Origin: Stomorhina lunata
Taxonomy: Eukaryota; Arthropoda; Insecta; Diptera; Rhiniidae
Reading direction: 5' to 3'
Assembly: GCA_933228675.1 (NCBI GenBank)
Contig: OW121741.1
Coordinates: forward strand, 55,033,794 to 55,097,793
DNA: 64,000 nt
Shown one piece after another: positions 42,226-54,661 of this stretch. The position numbers were made by a program, and so were the translations under genes. The first letter of the stretch is position 1. The number at the start of each line of letters is the position of its first letter. The notes under the pieces were generated by a model. That model searched no databases. It was not told where the DNA came from and saw only the letters and a program-made list of their open reading frames with translations.

Positions 42226-45135
42226 AAGATTGGAAAAAATTAACTAATTTCCAAAGTAAATAATAAATAATAATAAATAAGTATTTTAACTTAATTTTTG
42301 GACAAAATTATTTTTAAATAAATATTTAAAGTGACTAGTATCAAATTATTTATTGTTTTTTATTGTTATTTTTATTAATCGTTTTAATATAATAAACTGG
42401 TGTTAATATCTTGGTGTTTTCATTCATAAAACAGCAGACCATTTAGTGAATTTGAACAAAAATAAACATCAAAAACGATTCCGTGTACATATACAGGGCC
42501 TGGGGGCATCGATAGAAGCCGACAATATGATTATTTTAAGCTATAGACTACTAATAGAAAGACTTGGGGTCTATTGTTATAGACCGGCAAATTTTCCAAA
42601 ATTAAAAATATAATAACACTAATCAGGGCTAGGAGGAATCGACAGAGGACAGTACTGCTATTCTTTTAAGGTGTTATTTACTCCAAGAAAGACTTGAGGT
42701 CTCTGGTTATGGACCGGCAAACTTTTTAAAATAAAAAAAAAAATCTAAAAGTGAAATCGCATTTGAACACAAAAATCAAAAACGATTCCGTGTCCATCTA
42801 TATGGCTAGGGGGAATCAACAGATGACAGTTTTTCTTATAAGGTATAATACACTCCTGGAAAGACTTGAGGTCCCTGGTTATAGACCGGCAAACTTTTTA
42901 AAATCAAAAAAAATCTAAAAGTGAAATCGTACATGACATAAATAAAACGATTACGTGCCTTTTAAGAGCAAATTTTTGTAAAATTTCCTATCAAAAGTAA
43001 ATTTTTTAGAAACATTTTTGATAAAAATATTTTTTGTAAAAAAATTATTTTTTGATAAAATTAAAAAAAAAAATGGAGTAGAAATAGTTTTTTGTAAACA
43101 TCAGAACTTCAATTTGAAAAATATGCAAATTTTATTTAAAAGTATAAAAACGGCAACTCTGCTCACGATTGTTCTGTTCTCTGTTGCCTGTTGTCTACCA
43201 CTAATTTTAATAGATTAATTATTAAAATAATAGAAGATTGTGTCGACAAAAAATACGTTCTTCAAAGAATAGATTTTAAAGAAAAACTAATTTTTAAGAA
43301 ATAAATATTTTTTTTGGTAATAAAAATATTTTTCAAAAGAAAATCTATTTTGTACCAAAAAAATCAATTTTATACAAAAAGTCTTTGTTTTAATGTATCT
43401 AACATGTTTGTTACTGAAGAAAACAGTTTGATTTCATATAAAGCATTTTTACTAAAAATAAAAATATATTAAAAACATCAAACATTTTATTTCGTTAAAG
43501 TTATATCTAATTTAGGAATGAAATAAAATGACAATACTTCCTCCCCTCCAGTAGTCTTTTTCTTCATGATGAATGAAGTGAAACCGAGAAGAAGAAAAAA
43601 CATTGAAGTAATCATCAACCATGTGTGAAATTATATTCAAAGTTTCATCGATGAGAAGAAAACAAACAGGAGAAAACAAACTTTTTTTTTTCTAATGAAA
43701 TAAATAAACAAAGATTGGAAAAAATTAACTAATTTCCAAAGTGAATTAAATAAGTGTTTTTACTTAATTTTAAGGCAAAATTCTATTAAAATAAATATTT
43801 AAAGTGTCTAGTATCTAATTATTTATTATTTTTTATTTTTATTGTACGTTTTAATATAATAAAGTGGTGTTATATTTTGCCTTAATATCTTGGTATTTTT
43901 ATTCATAAAAATATAGGCTATAAAGTGAATTTGAACAAAAAATCAAAAACGATTCCATGTACATATACAGGGCCTAAGGGCATCGATAGAGGACGATGTG
44001 ATCATTTTAAGCTATAAACCACTCCTAGAAAGACTTGGGATTCATTGTTATAGACTAGCAAATTTTCGAAAATTAAAAGTTTAGTACACTGGGTGAATTC
44101 GTATTCCCGAACAAAAATCAAAAACGATTCCGTGTGCTTCTACATGGCTAGGGGGAATCAACAGAGGTCAGTACTGTGATTCTTTTAAGGTACAATACAC
44201 TCCTGGAAAGACTTGAGGTCCCTGGTTATAGACCGGCAAACTTTTTATAATCCAAACAAAAATTTCTAAAATTGAAATCGTATTTGAACACATAAATCAA
44301 AAACGATTCCGTGTGCTTCTACAGGGCTAGGGGGAATCAACAGAGGACAGTACTGTGATTCTTTTAAGGTACAATACACTCCTGGAAAGACTTGAGGTCC
44401 CTGGTTATAGACCGGCAAACTTTTTATAATCCAAAAAAAAATTTCTAAAATTGAAATCGTATTTGAACACATAAATCAAAAACGATTCCGTGTGCTTCTA
44501 CAGGGCTAGGGGGAATCAACAGAGGACAGTACTGTGATTCTTTTAAGGTACAATATACTCCTGGAAAGACTTGAGGTCCCTGGTTATAGACCGGCAAACT
44601 TTTTATAATCCAAAAAAACTTCTTAAAGTGAAATCGTATTTGAATACATAAATCAAAAACGATTCCGTGTGCTTCTACAGGGCTAGGGGGAATCAACAGA
44701 GGACAGTACTGTGATACTTTTAATATAATACACTCCTAAAAAGACTTGAGGTCCCTGGTAATGGACCGGCAAACTTTTTATAATCCAAAAAAAAATTTCT
44801 AAAATTGAAATCGTATTTGAACACAAAAATAAAAACGATTCCGTGTGCTGATGCAGGGGTAGGGGGAATCGATAGAGGACAGTACTGTGATACTTTTAAG
44901 GTATAATACACTCCTGAAAAGACTTGAGGTCCCTGGTTATAGACCGGCTAACTTTTTAAAATAAAAAAAATTCTAAAAGTGAAATCGTATATGAATACAA
45001 AAATCAAAAACGATTCCGAGTGCTGATACAGGGGTAGGGGGAGTCGACAGAGGACAGTACTTCTCCGCTTCACTTCATTCATCATGAAATAATACCAAAG
45101 GGAAAAGACTACTGGAGGGGCTTGAAGTATTTTAA
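42226..45135 (-). repeat. ~179-bp satellite array, inverted orientation (left domain)
   Basis: Units contain 'caaaaacgattccgtg', 'agggggaatcaacagaggacagtactgtgattcttttaa' and 'gaaagacttgaggtccctggttatagaccggcaaac'. Unit landmarks lie near 44120, 44300, 44479, 44655, 44832 and 45006, a 174-180-bp step. Two sub-blocks each start with 'aaagattggaaaaaattaacta' (42228 and 43711). The first (42226 to ~43700) has only three worn units and then AT-rich DNA. Confidence 0.82.
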
Positions 45136-46319
45136 TTCTTTTAATATTTTGGTACGTTTATTACAAGAAAATCTTGTTTCAAACATTTTAACATTTTATT
45201 TTTAAATAAAAACATTTTACTATTTTATTTTATATAAAATAACTATTTTAAAAATTGTTTCATTTTGTTACTAAACTATTTTTTTTTTTACTTTAACATA
45301 TATTTAAAAAAAAATTATTTAGTCACATGTATTATTAGTTCAATAAATCAAAAGAATTGTTAAATGTCGGTAATAATGTACATTCCCATTATCGTTTGTA
45401 CATAACATGTGGCAGCATTAACAGAAATGATATTGATTAATCGCTGCAATGTAATACTTCCCTCAGATTGTAATTTAAAATCGCTAAATCTAAAAAATAA
45501 ATTATTTTATAATCATCATTGTTTTACCAGGGCTGTCAGATTTGGAGTTTTGGGGATATTGGATCTCTTAAAAGGTGAAAAATTTTAACCTGGGGGCTTT
45601 AGTGGGGATGTTTGATGTTTTTTGGTGGTTTCTTACAGTTTTCCATTCAAGTTTTTCACATATATTGCTTATTCAAATGTATTGAAATTAACAGCTGTGA
45701 CGTAGGCTGCACGCAACTTGAAAGCTATTTTATTTTCAAGATCCACTACCTGCTTAGAAAGTGGATATGAAATTAAGCGCCGCAGGTGAAAAATTATTTT
45801 CAAAAAATCGCGCAATTTTTTGAAAATAATTTTTCATTTTTTGTGTAAAATAAGTCTTCCATTACATACATAAGTGTGCAGATATGACACGGAATTTTTG
45901 TAAATAAACCAATTAAAATGGAGTCACAAAACAGTGTTACTATATTTCAGAAATATTACTATATTGCAATAAAACTATAGAAAATCATAAAATAGGGTTA
46001 CCATTTTGCTTTTTAAGACACAAAATTACTATATAATAAAAATATTTTTGATTTAAATTTTGTTGGGATCAAATTTTGATGCTATCAAAAAGACATTTTT
46101 ATTACCTTTCCAATGACACCAAGATGATCAAAATCAGTCAAGAAATGTCGGCAAAAAACGCTTTTTTTGTTCAAACTTTTGAGGCCTATATCTCGGAAAT
46201 AAGATCACACCGACCAAAATTTTAGCCCTAGTAATTTGGGCTCAATATCTGCGACTTGAATAAACTGCATTTAAGTCAAATTTTCTACTGCCGTTTCGAC
46301 GAATTCCAAAAAGTTTTGC
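45136..46319. other. AT-rich centre between the opposed satellite domains
   Basis: No gene. It contains unremarkable AT-rich sequence and forms the loop region of the large inverted structure. Confidence 0.4.
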
Positions 46320-49300
46320 ACAATGGAGGTGTTAAGCTGTTATGGCGGCAAAAATTCGGCACATTTTTCAGTTATATTAACATTTTCCAAAAAGTTAGCT
46401 TGAAAAGGTTCAGGAGAATTTTCGGTATTTGCGAAAATTAATCCTATTATATCCTTGTCATTAACCAGTAGTCCGGACAAAAAGGCGCTACGCAATATAA
46501 CTTAAATTTTGCTTTGGTATTATGGAATTTATTGGAGATGTGAACCAATTTTTGGGAAAGTTCTTATTTTAAGGTTTTTTATATATTGAAGAAAAAAAAA
46601 CGCCAAGGAAAATGAAAATTTTAATATGGAATAACATTGATCACAAATATTAGTTATTATGGACGTATTCCAGTACAGTTTTCAAGAAAAACAAAAAAAT
46701 TATTTTTATCTGTTGAAGTTTTTAAGGGAATTAATTTTTTTCCAATCTTTATTTTTATTTTTAGATATTGAATAAAAGCGATTTTTATTTTTTTCAGCGA
46801 TTTTTAATTATCAGTGATGTTGCCACTCGTAAAGAAGTAATGACAATAGCGGGTGCACATTATTATCGACCTCCGATAATTGTGTTGATTTAATAAAAGG
46901 GTAATAAGATTTTTAATTTACTTTCTTATTTGAAATAAAGAAGATTTTTTAAAATCCTTAAAACCTAAAAATCCTTTAATGCAAAATAGTCTTTAAATTT
47001 TTTTTTCAGTAAAAATATATATTTTTAATATATATGTATTTTTAAGTAAATAATGCCTTTTTTGTAATGCAGAATGTTTTTATTTAATATTAAAAATGTT
47101 TCCTAAAAATAAAAATATTTATCTTAAAATGTTTTAATCATAAACTTTTCTAATAAATGTGTCAAATTTTAAAAAAAATTAAAAATACTTCAAGCCCCTT
47201 CTGTAGTATTTTCCCTTTGGTATTATTTTATGATGAATGAAGTGAAACGGAGAAGAAGAAAAAACATTGAAGTAGTTATCAACCATGTGAAAAATTATGT
47301 TCAAAGTTTCTAAATATACCTAAAGTGTTGGTCTATTACCGAGGACCTCAAGTCTTTCCAGGAGTGTATTATACCTTAAAAGAATCACAGTACTGTCCTC
47401 TGTTGATTCCACATAGCCCTGTAGAAGCACACGGAATCGTTTTTGATTTGTGTTCAAATACGATTTCAATTTTAGAAATTTTTTTTGGGTTATAAAAAGT
47501 TTGCCGGTCTATAACCAGGGACCTCAAGTCTTTCCAGGAGTGTATTGTATCTTAAAAGAATCACAGTACTGTCCTCTGTTGATTCCTCCTAGCCCTGTAG
47601 AAGCACACGGAATCGTTTTTGATTTATGTGTTCAAATACGATTCCAATTTTAGAAATTTTTTTTTTATATTATAAAAAGTTTGCCGGTCTATAACCAGGG
47701 ACCTCAAGTCTTTCCAGGAGTGTATTTTACCTTAAAAGAATCACAGTACTGTCCTCTGTTGATTCCTCCTAGCCCTGTAGAAGCACACGGAATCGTTATT
47801 GATTTATGTGTTCAAATACGATTTCAATTTTAGAATTTTTTTTTTATATTATATAAAGTTTGCCGGTCTATAACCAGGGACCTCAAGTCTTTCCAGGAGT
47901 GTATTTTACCTTAAAAGAATCACAGTACTGTCCTCTGTTGATTCCTCCTAGCCCTGTAGAAGCACACGGAATCGTTATTGATTTATGTGTTCAAATACGA
48001 TTTCAATTTTAGAATTTTTTTTTTATATTATAAAAAGTTTGCCGGTCTATAACCAGGGACCTCAAGTCTTTCCAGGAGTGTATTGTACCTTAAAAGAATC
48101 ACAGTACTGTCATCTGTTGATTCCTCCTAGCCCTGTAGAAGCACACGGAATCGTTTTTGATTTATGTGTTCAAATACGATTTCAATTTTAGAATTTTTTT
48201 TTTTATGTTATAAAAAGTTTGCCGGTCTATAACCAGGGACCTCAAGTCTTTCCAGGAGTGTATTTTACCTTAAAAGAATCACAGTACTGTCCTCTGTTGA
48301 TTCCACCTAGCCCTGTAGAAGCACAGGGAATCGTTTTTGAATTATGTGTTTAAATACGATTTCAATTTTAGAAAATTTTTTTTGGATTTTAAAAAGTTTG
48401 CCGGTCTATAACCAGGTACCTCAAGTCTTTCCAGGAGTGTATTATACCTTAAATGAATCACAGTACTGTTCTCTGTTGATTCCCCCTAGCCCTGTAGAAG
48501 CACACGGAATGGTTTTTGATTTGTGTTCAAATACGATTTCAATTTTAGAAATTTTTTTTGGGTTATAAAAAGTTTGCCGGTCTATAACCAGGGACCTCAA
48601 GTCTTTCCAGGAGTGTATTGTATCTTAAAAGAATCACAGTACTGTCTTTTGTTGATTCCTCCTAGCCCTGTAGAAGCACACGGAATCGTTTTTGATTTAT
48701 GTGTTCAAATACGATTTCAATTTTAGAAATTTTTTTTTTATATTATAAAAAGTTTGCCGGTCTATAACCAGGGACCTCAAGTCTTTCCAGGAGTGTATTT
48801 TACCTTAAAAGAACCACAGTACTGTCCTCTGTTGATTCCCCTTTACCCTGTGGAAGCACACGGAATCGTTTTTGATATATGTGTTCAAATGCGATTTCAC
48901 TTTTAGAATTTTTTTTTGGATTTTAAAAAGTTTGCCGGTGTATTGTACCTTAAAAGAATCACAGTACTGTCCTCTGTTAATTCCCCCTAGCCCTGTAGAA
49001 GCAGACGGAATCGTTTTTGATTTATGTGTTCAAATACGACTTCAATTTTAGAAATTTTTTTTTGGATTATAAAATTTTGCCGGTCCATTACCAGGGACCT
49101 CAAGTCTTTCCAGGAGTGTATTATACCTTAAAAGTATCACAGTACTGTCCTCTGTTAATTCCCTCTAGCCCTGTAGAAGCACACGGAATCGTTTTTGATT
49201 TATGTGTTCAAATACGATTTCAATTTTAGATTTTTTTTTGGATTATAAAAAGTTTGCCGGTCTATAACCAGGGACCTCAAGTCTTTCCAGGAGTGTATTG

Positions 49301-50028
49301 TACCTTAAAAGAATCACAGTACTGTCCTCTGTTGATTCCCCTTAGCCCTGTAGAAGCACACGGAACCGTTTTTTATATATGTGTTCAAATGCGATTTCAC
49401 TTTTAGATTTTTTTTTTGGATTTTAAAAAGTTTGCCGGTGTATTGTACCTTAAAAGAATCACAGTACTGTCCTCTATTGATTCCCCCTAGCCCTGTAGAA
49501 GCACACGGAATCGTTTTTGATTTTTGTTTGGGAATACGAATTCACCCTTAGAATAGTGTACTAAACTTTTAATTTTCGAAAATTTGCTAGTCTATAACAA
49601 TGAATCCCAAGTCTTTCTAGGAGTGGTTTATAGCTTAAAATGATCACATTATCGTCCTCTATCGATGCCCTTAGGCCCTGTATATGTACATGGAATTGTT
49701 TTTGATTTTTTGTTCAAATTCACTTTATAGCCTATATTTTTATGAATAAAAACACCAAGATATTAAGGTAAAATATAACACCACTTTATTATATTAAAAC
49801 GTACAATAAAAATAAAAAATAATAAATAATTAGATACTAGACACTTTAAATATTTATTTAAATAGAATTTTGCCTTAAAATTAAGTAAAAACACTTATTT
49901 AATTCACTTTGGAAATTAGATAATTTTTTCCAATCTTTGTTTACATATTTAATTTTTGAAACAGGGTGGTTCAGATAAAAGGAAAAAAAGTTTGTTTTCT
50001 CCTGTTTTGTTTCTTTACACGCGTGCAC
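46320..50028 (+). repeat. Satellite domain B1: leader segment and ~13 units
   Basis: It starts 'caatggaggtgttaagctg' (46321), has an AT-rich leader to 47330, then units with 'ggacctcaagtctttccagg' at about 47344, 47520, 47700, 47879, 48059, 48239, 48418, 48594, 48774, 49095 and 49271, stepping 176-180 bp, plus two shortened units. It ends with a non-satellite segment (49720-49960) that is the reverse complement of the start of the left blocks at 43710-43940. Peptides of ~68 codons that recur here come from the repeat period and are not genes. Confidence 0.85.
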
Positions 50029-51870
50029 AATGGAGGTGTTAAGCTGTTGTGGCGGCAAAAATACGGCACATTTTTAGATATTGAATAAAAGCGATTTTTA
50101 TTTTTTTTAGCGATTTTTAATTATCAGTGATGTTGCCACACGTAAAGAAGTAATGACAATAGCGGGTGCACATTATTATCGACCTTCGATAATTGTGTTA
50201 ATTTAATAAAAGAGTAGTTAGATTTTTAATTTACTTTTTTATTTGGAATAAAGAAGATTTCTTAAAATCCTTAAAACCTAAAAATCCTTTAATGCAAAAT
50301 AGTCTTTAAAATTTTTTTTTAGTAAAAATATATATTTTTAATATATATGTATTTTTAAGTAAATAATGCCTTTTTTGTAATGCAAAATGTTTTTATTTAA
50401 TATTAAAAATGTTTCCTAAAAATAAAAATATTTATCTTAAAATGTTTTAATCATAAACTTTTCTAATAAATGTGTCAAATTTTTAAAAAAATTAAAAATA
50501 CTTCAAGCCCCTTCTGTAGTATTTTCCCTTTGGTATTATTTTATGATGAATGAAGTGAAACGGAGAAGAAGAAAAAACATTGAAGTAGTTATCAACCATG
50601 TGAAAAATTATGTTCAAAGTTTCTAAATATACCTAAAGTGTTGGTCTATTACCGAGGACCTCAAGTCTTTCCAGGAGTGTATTATACCTTAAAAGAATCA
50701 CAGTATGACAGTACCTGTAGAAGCACAGGGAATCGTTTTTGAATTATGTGTTCAAATACGATATCAATTTAAGAAGTTTTTTTTTGGATTATAAAAAGTT
50801 TGCCGGTCTATAACCAGGGACCTCAAGTCTTTCCAGGAGTGTATTATACCTTAAAAGTATCACAGTACTGTCCTCAAATACGATATCAATTTAAGAAGTT
50901 TTTTTTTGGATTATAAAAAGTTTGCCGGTCTATAACCAGGGACCTCAAGTCTTTCCAGGAGTGTATTATACCTTAAAAGTATCACAGTACTGTCCTCTGT
51001 CAATTCCCCCTAGCCCTGTAGAAGCACACGGAATCGTTTTTGATTTATGTATTCTAATACGATTTCAATTTTAGAAATTTTTTTGGATTATAAAAAGTTT
51101 GCCGGTCTATAACCAGGGACCTCAAGTCTTTCCAGGAGTGTATTGTACCTTAAAAGAATTACAGTACTGTCCTCTGTTGATTCGTTTTCGATTTATGTGT
51201 TCAAATACGATTTCAATTTTAGAAATTTTTTTTTGGATTATAAAAAGTTTGCCGGTCTATAACCAGGGACATCAAGTCTTTCCAGGAGTGTATTGTACCT
51301 TGAAAAAATCACAGTACTGACCTCTGTTGATTCCCCCTAGCCCTGTAGAAGCACACGGAATCGTTTTTGATTTTTGTTTGGGAATACGAATTCACCCTTA
51401 GAATAGAATACTAAATTTTCGAAAATTTGCTAGTCTATAACAATGAATTCCAAGTCTTTCTAGGAGTGGTTGATAGCTTAAAATGATCACATTATCGTCC
51501 TCTGTCGATGCCCTTAGGCTCTGTATATGTACATGGAATCGTTTTTGATTTTTGTTCAAATTCACTTTATAGCCTATATTTTTATGAATAAAAATACCAA
51601 GATATTAAGGTAAAATATAACACCACTTTATTATATTAAAACGTACAATAAAAATAAAAAATAATAAATAATTAGATACTAGACACTTTAAATATTTATT
51701 TAAATAGAATTTTGCCTTAAAATTAAGTAAAAACACTTATTTAATTCACTTTGGAAATTAGTTAATTTTTTCCAATCTTTGTTTATTTATTTCATTTGGA
51801 TACAGGGTGGTTCAAAAAAAAGGGAAAAAAAGTTTGTTTTCTCCTGTTTGCTTAATTAATGACTGGTAAT
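50029..51870 (+). repeat. Satellite domain B2: direct duplicate of B1, contracted
   Basis: It opens with the same 'caatggaggtgttaagctg' (50032) and the same leader as B1, but lacks ~390 bp of it (46370-46760). The satellite part has only about six units, two of them shortened by internal deletions. It ends with the same segment (51565-51860) as B1. B1 and B2 are therefore a direct tandem duplication with later unit loss. Confidence 0.82.
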
Positions 51871-52161
51871 TAACAGAGTGATTCATATATACATTTTCTT
51901 TATTAAAAAGTGTTTATACAGTATATATTTATGTCATAAGATGTGTTATTGATTTTAGTTGTATTATTTTTATTTCTAATAAAAATTGAAACTGAATATA
52001 GAAAGTTGCTGTAGATATAATTAATACGACTAAATGATGAAAGAAATAGTAAAGTGTGACACTTGCAATTTTAGACTCCTGCCTAATTCTATATTAGGTA
52101 TGTATATCTCATCGGGTAAAAAAACATATTTTTTTTCCTCTTCTTATTTTTGTCTAATAAG
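51871..52161. other. AT-rich; possible 5' UTR of the LOA-like element L4
   Basis: It lies between the satellite and the first ATG of L4 (52162). No element boundary can be fixed. Confidence 0.3.
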
Positions 52162-53746
52162 ATGAGTAATTCAACTGCGCTATTGAACGTTACTGACGAT
52201 AGTAAATCAGTTGCATCGTCAAACTTGACCAATGCGTCTAATGTTTCGAGCTCAACAGTTAAGAATGCTCGGAGAAATATTTAATTGCTCGGCAAGAAGA
52301 GCAATTTAACTTCCAGTGAGAAGAGTCGTCTGGCGAAGGCTCTCACTATTGTCTCTGAACATGAGAATTTGAATTGTACGATAGAAAGGAATGTGCCGGC
52401 TGATGACAAATCGCTTGTCAAAGCCATGGATAGATTTGCAGTAGTGGGAAAAACTGTGGGTAATCTGACTAGCGAGGAGATTCGAGCAAAAAAAGAAGCC
52501 ATAGTAAACTGGACTAAAGGTACTCTGAGGTTCAAAGCACAATTATAAAGAAGCTGCCGAGTATGAACGTCCAACCCGACCCAGTACTCGTCTCTTCTGA
52601 AGGAACTCGGCATGGCGACGATTGCGACATAATGAATTGTAAAATGGGCCAACCCTCTAAGGATACAATCTCATTATTAGGAGTCGAAGCTGTTGATAAA
52701 GAGATTGACGCCTCTAATTACAAGCAGGGCCACTCCGCTCTCTTATCAAGGGGGGGAGGGGGCTTGAAGCTCGAAATCAAGTCGGGATAATAGAAATATA
52801 AATAGACAAACTAACGTGAATACGGGCAACCCGCCCTAACCACTGAAAGGTTTGTGGATGACAATTTGACAAAATTTATGGAGAAACACTGTAGTCACGT
52901 CGTTTACATTTCGACGAGTTGCATAAAGGGCCAACCCGCTCTTGAAACAAACCCATCGAATGTGGATGTTGCGAATGAAGAAGAGAGTCATATTTTCTTT
53001 GATAACAAGGGCCACCCCGCCATTGTATCAAGGGAAATCTTGCTCTCCAACTCATGTCGGGAACTCTCATATTATGGACAATATAGCCTCTTCTAGTAAA
53101 GGTGTTGTTAATAATAACTTTAAAATACCTTTTCCAGTATTCGAGAGTAGCAAACGCAACAGAACTGCGGAAACGAAATCTCCAGTGGAGAACATGAAAA
53201 AGAAAATAAAGCCGAACGATGACACTTATAATTTTGGCTGACTCAGAAAAATGGAGCATTCTTGAAAATCGACTACAGCTCTGTATTACGGAATGTATTC
53301 GAAACAACGAGTTCGTGCCATCTTTTTTGAATATTTACACGCATGACGGCTATAAAATCCTATATTGCAAAAATGATGAAACCAGGAACTGGTTAGCAAG
53401 CAATATTAGAAATGAGGGAGGTGATCTTAAAATAAAAGATGAAGAGGATCTGAGGCCAAGTCCAAAAATTCGGGCCTTCATTACCGGAAAAATAATTTGC
53501 AGGGCTCGTCTGATCGAGTTGTTAAGGGCACAAAACCAGTCGATATATCCATCGGCTGACTGGGAAATAGCCTATATGGGAAGGCCAACCCCGCTTGGTC
53601 AAACCGTTATTATTAGGGTAAATAATAAAACTATAGAGCTGCTAGAGGCAAATGGTTTTAGGATAAGCGTTGGCATTAGCAACGTGATAGCTACGCCTGT
53701 TATCAAGAGAATTAACAATCCACCTCCGGTAAGTAATGGTGCTTAA
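52162..53746 (+). pseudogene. ORF1 of L4
   Basis: The ATG at 52162 begins MSNSTALLNVTDDSK. A TAA at 52282 interrupts, then NLTSSEKSRLAKALTIVSEH continues in frame to 52548. Frames then change repeatedly (52563-52790, 52854-53096, 52942-53241) until a clean C-terminal segment at 53219-53746, starting LADSEKWSILENRL and containing IYPSADWEIAYMGRPTPLG. That segment resembles the C-terminal domain found in LOA-type ORF1 proteins (tentatively DUF4780-like). A short Gly-His/Gln-Pro-Ala motif recurs in the middle. The stop at 53744-53746 overlaps the ORF2 start by 11 nt. Confidence 0.65.
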
Positions 53747-54661
53747 ACTTCTCCAGATTAATCTCCATCACTCTATTGAGGCAACGACTAACTTAATTCT
53801 CTACATCAACAGGCACAACGTGGACATGATCCTAATACAGGAAGCATGGATAACTTCGAACGGGATAGGCAGTCTTAATAATAAAGACTATGAAACTTTA
53901 ATGTGCACCAAGTCAAATAAAATTAGAGCTCGCATTTCAGCAAAAAAAGATCTAAAGAGTTTTCCATTAAACCAATTTACAAATAGGGACCAGGCAGTAG
54001 TAGAACTGCAGAGAGAAGGGCGGAAAGCTTTTTTCTCATCCTCATACTTTGCACTCGATGACGACTCTGATCCACCCCCAGAGATAACTAGACAAGTTAC
54101 AAAACACTGTAAACAGCACTATACTGACCTCGTCATAGGCTGTGACGCAAACGCCCATCATATGTTGTGGGGTAGTACTGACACAAATGAACGTGGACTG
54201 GCTGTAATGGACTTTATTATATTCACAGTAGAAATAAGAAATCCAAGACGAATAAAATGGGATAATTTTCTTAGCAGTTTATCTAACTCCCTACAACCGC
54301 TAGAACGAGAGATTAATAATACTCAGGATAAAGAACATATTTCAAGAAATCTAGAGGAAGCTTTTAACATAGCCATCAAGAATTCGTGCTCCAGTAGTAA
54401 TAGTAAACACAAAAAATTAGAATAGTCTTGGCATAAAGACCTAGAAAAAATCAGACTTAATACAATGAAAGCACTAAATGCAGCTAGAAAGTACAATACG
54501 GAACATAAATGGAAATCTTATAAAGAAAACAGGAAAGAATTTAAAAAAACAAATAAGAAAAGGTAGAAGACAGAGTTTTGTAAACAAATTAAAAGATCTG
54601 GAAAATGTAAAAGATACATCCAAAACAAAATTACGTTGCAAGCAACATTAAGAATTTCAAT
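53736..54661 (+). pseudogene. ORF2 of L4, endonuclease part
   Basis: The ATG at 53736 gives MVLKLLQINLHHSIEATTN, a normal start of an EEP endonuclease, then LIQEAW and GCDANAHHMLWGS. After GLAVMDFI (~54218) the sequence jumps to EIRNPRRIKWDNF, so ~60 residues with the SDH catalytic motif are deleted in frame. TAG stops lie at 54423 and 54564. The piece ends at the LTR-like insertion at 54662. Confidence 0.78.

Noticed and set aside
44266..51320. Recurring open frames of ~63-83 codons with nearly the same peptide
   Set aside because: They are read through the ~179-bp satellite, appear on the strand dictated by array orientation, and change with indels between monomers. They reflect repeat period and lack of stops, not genes.
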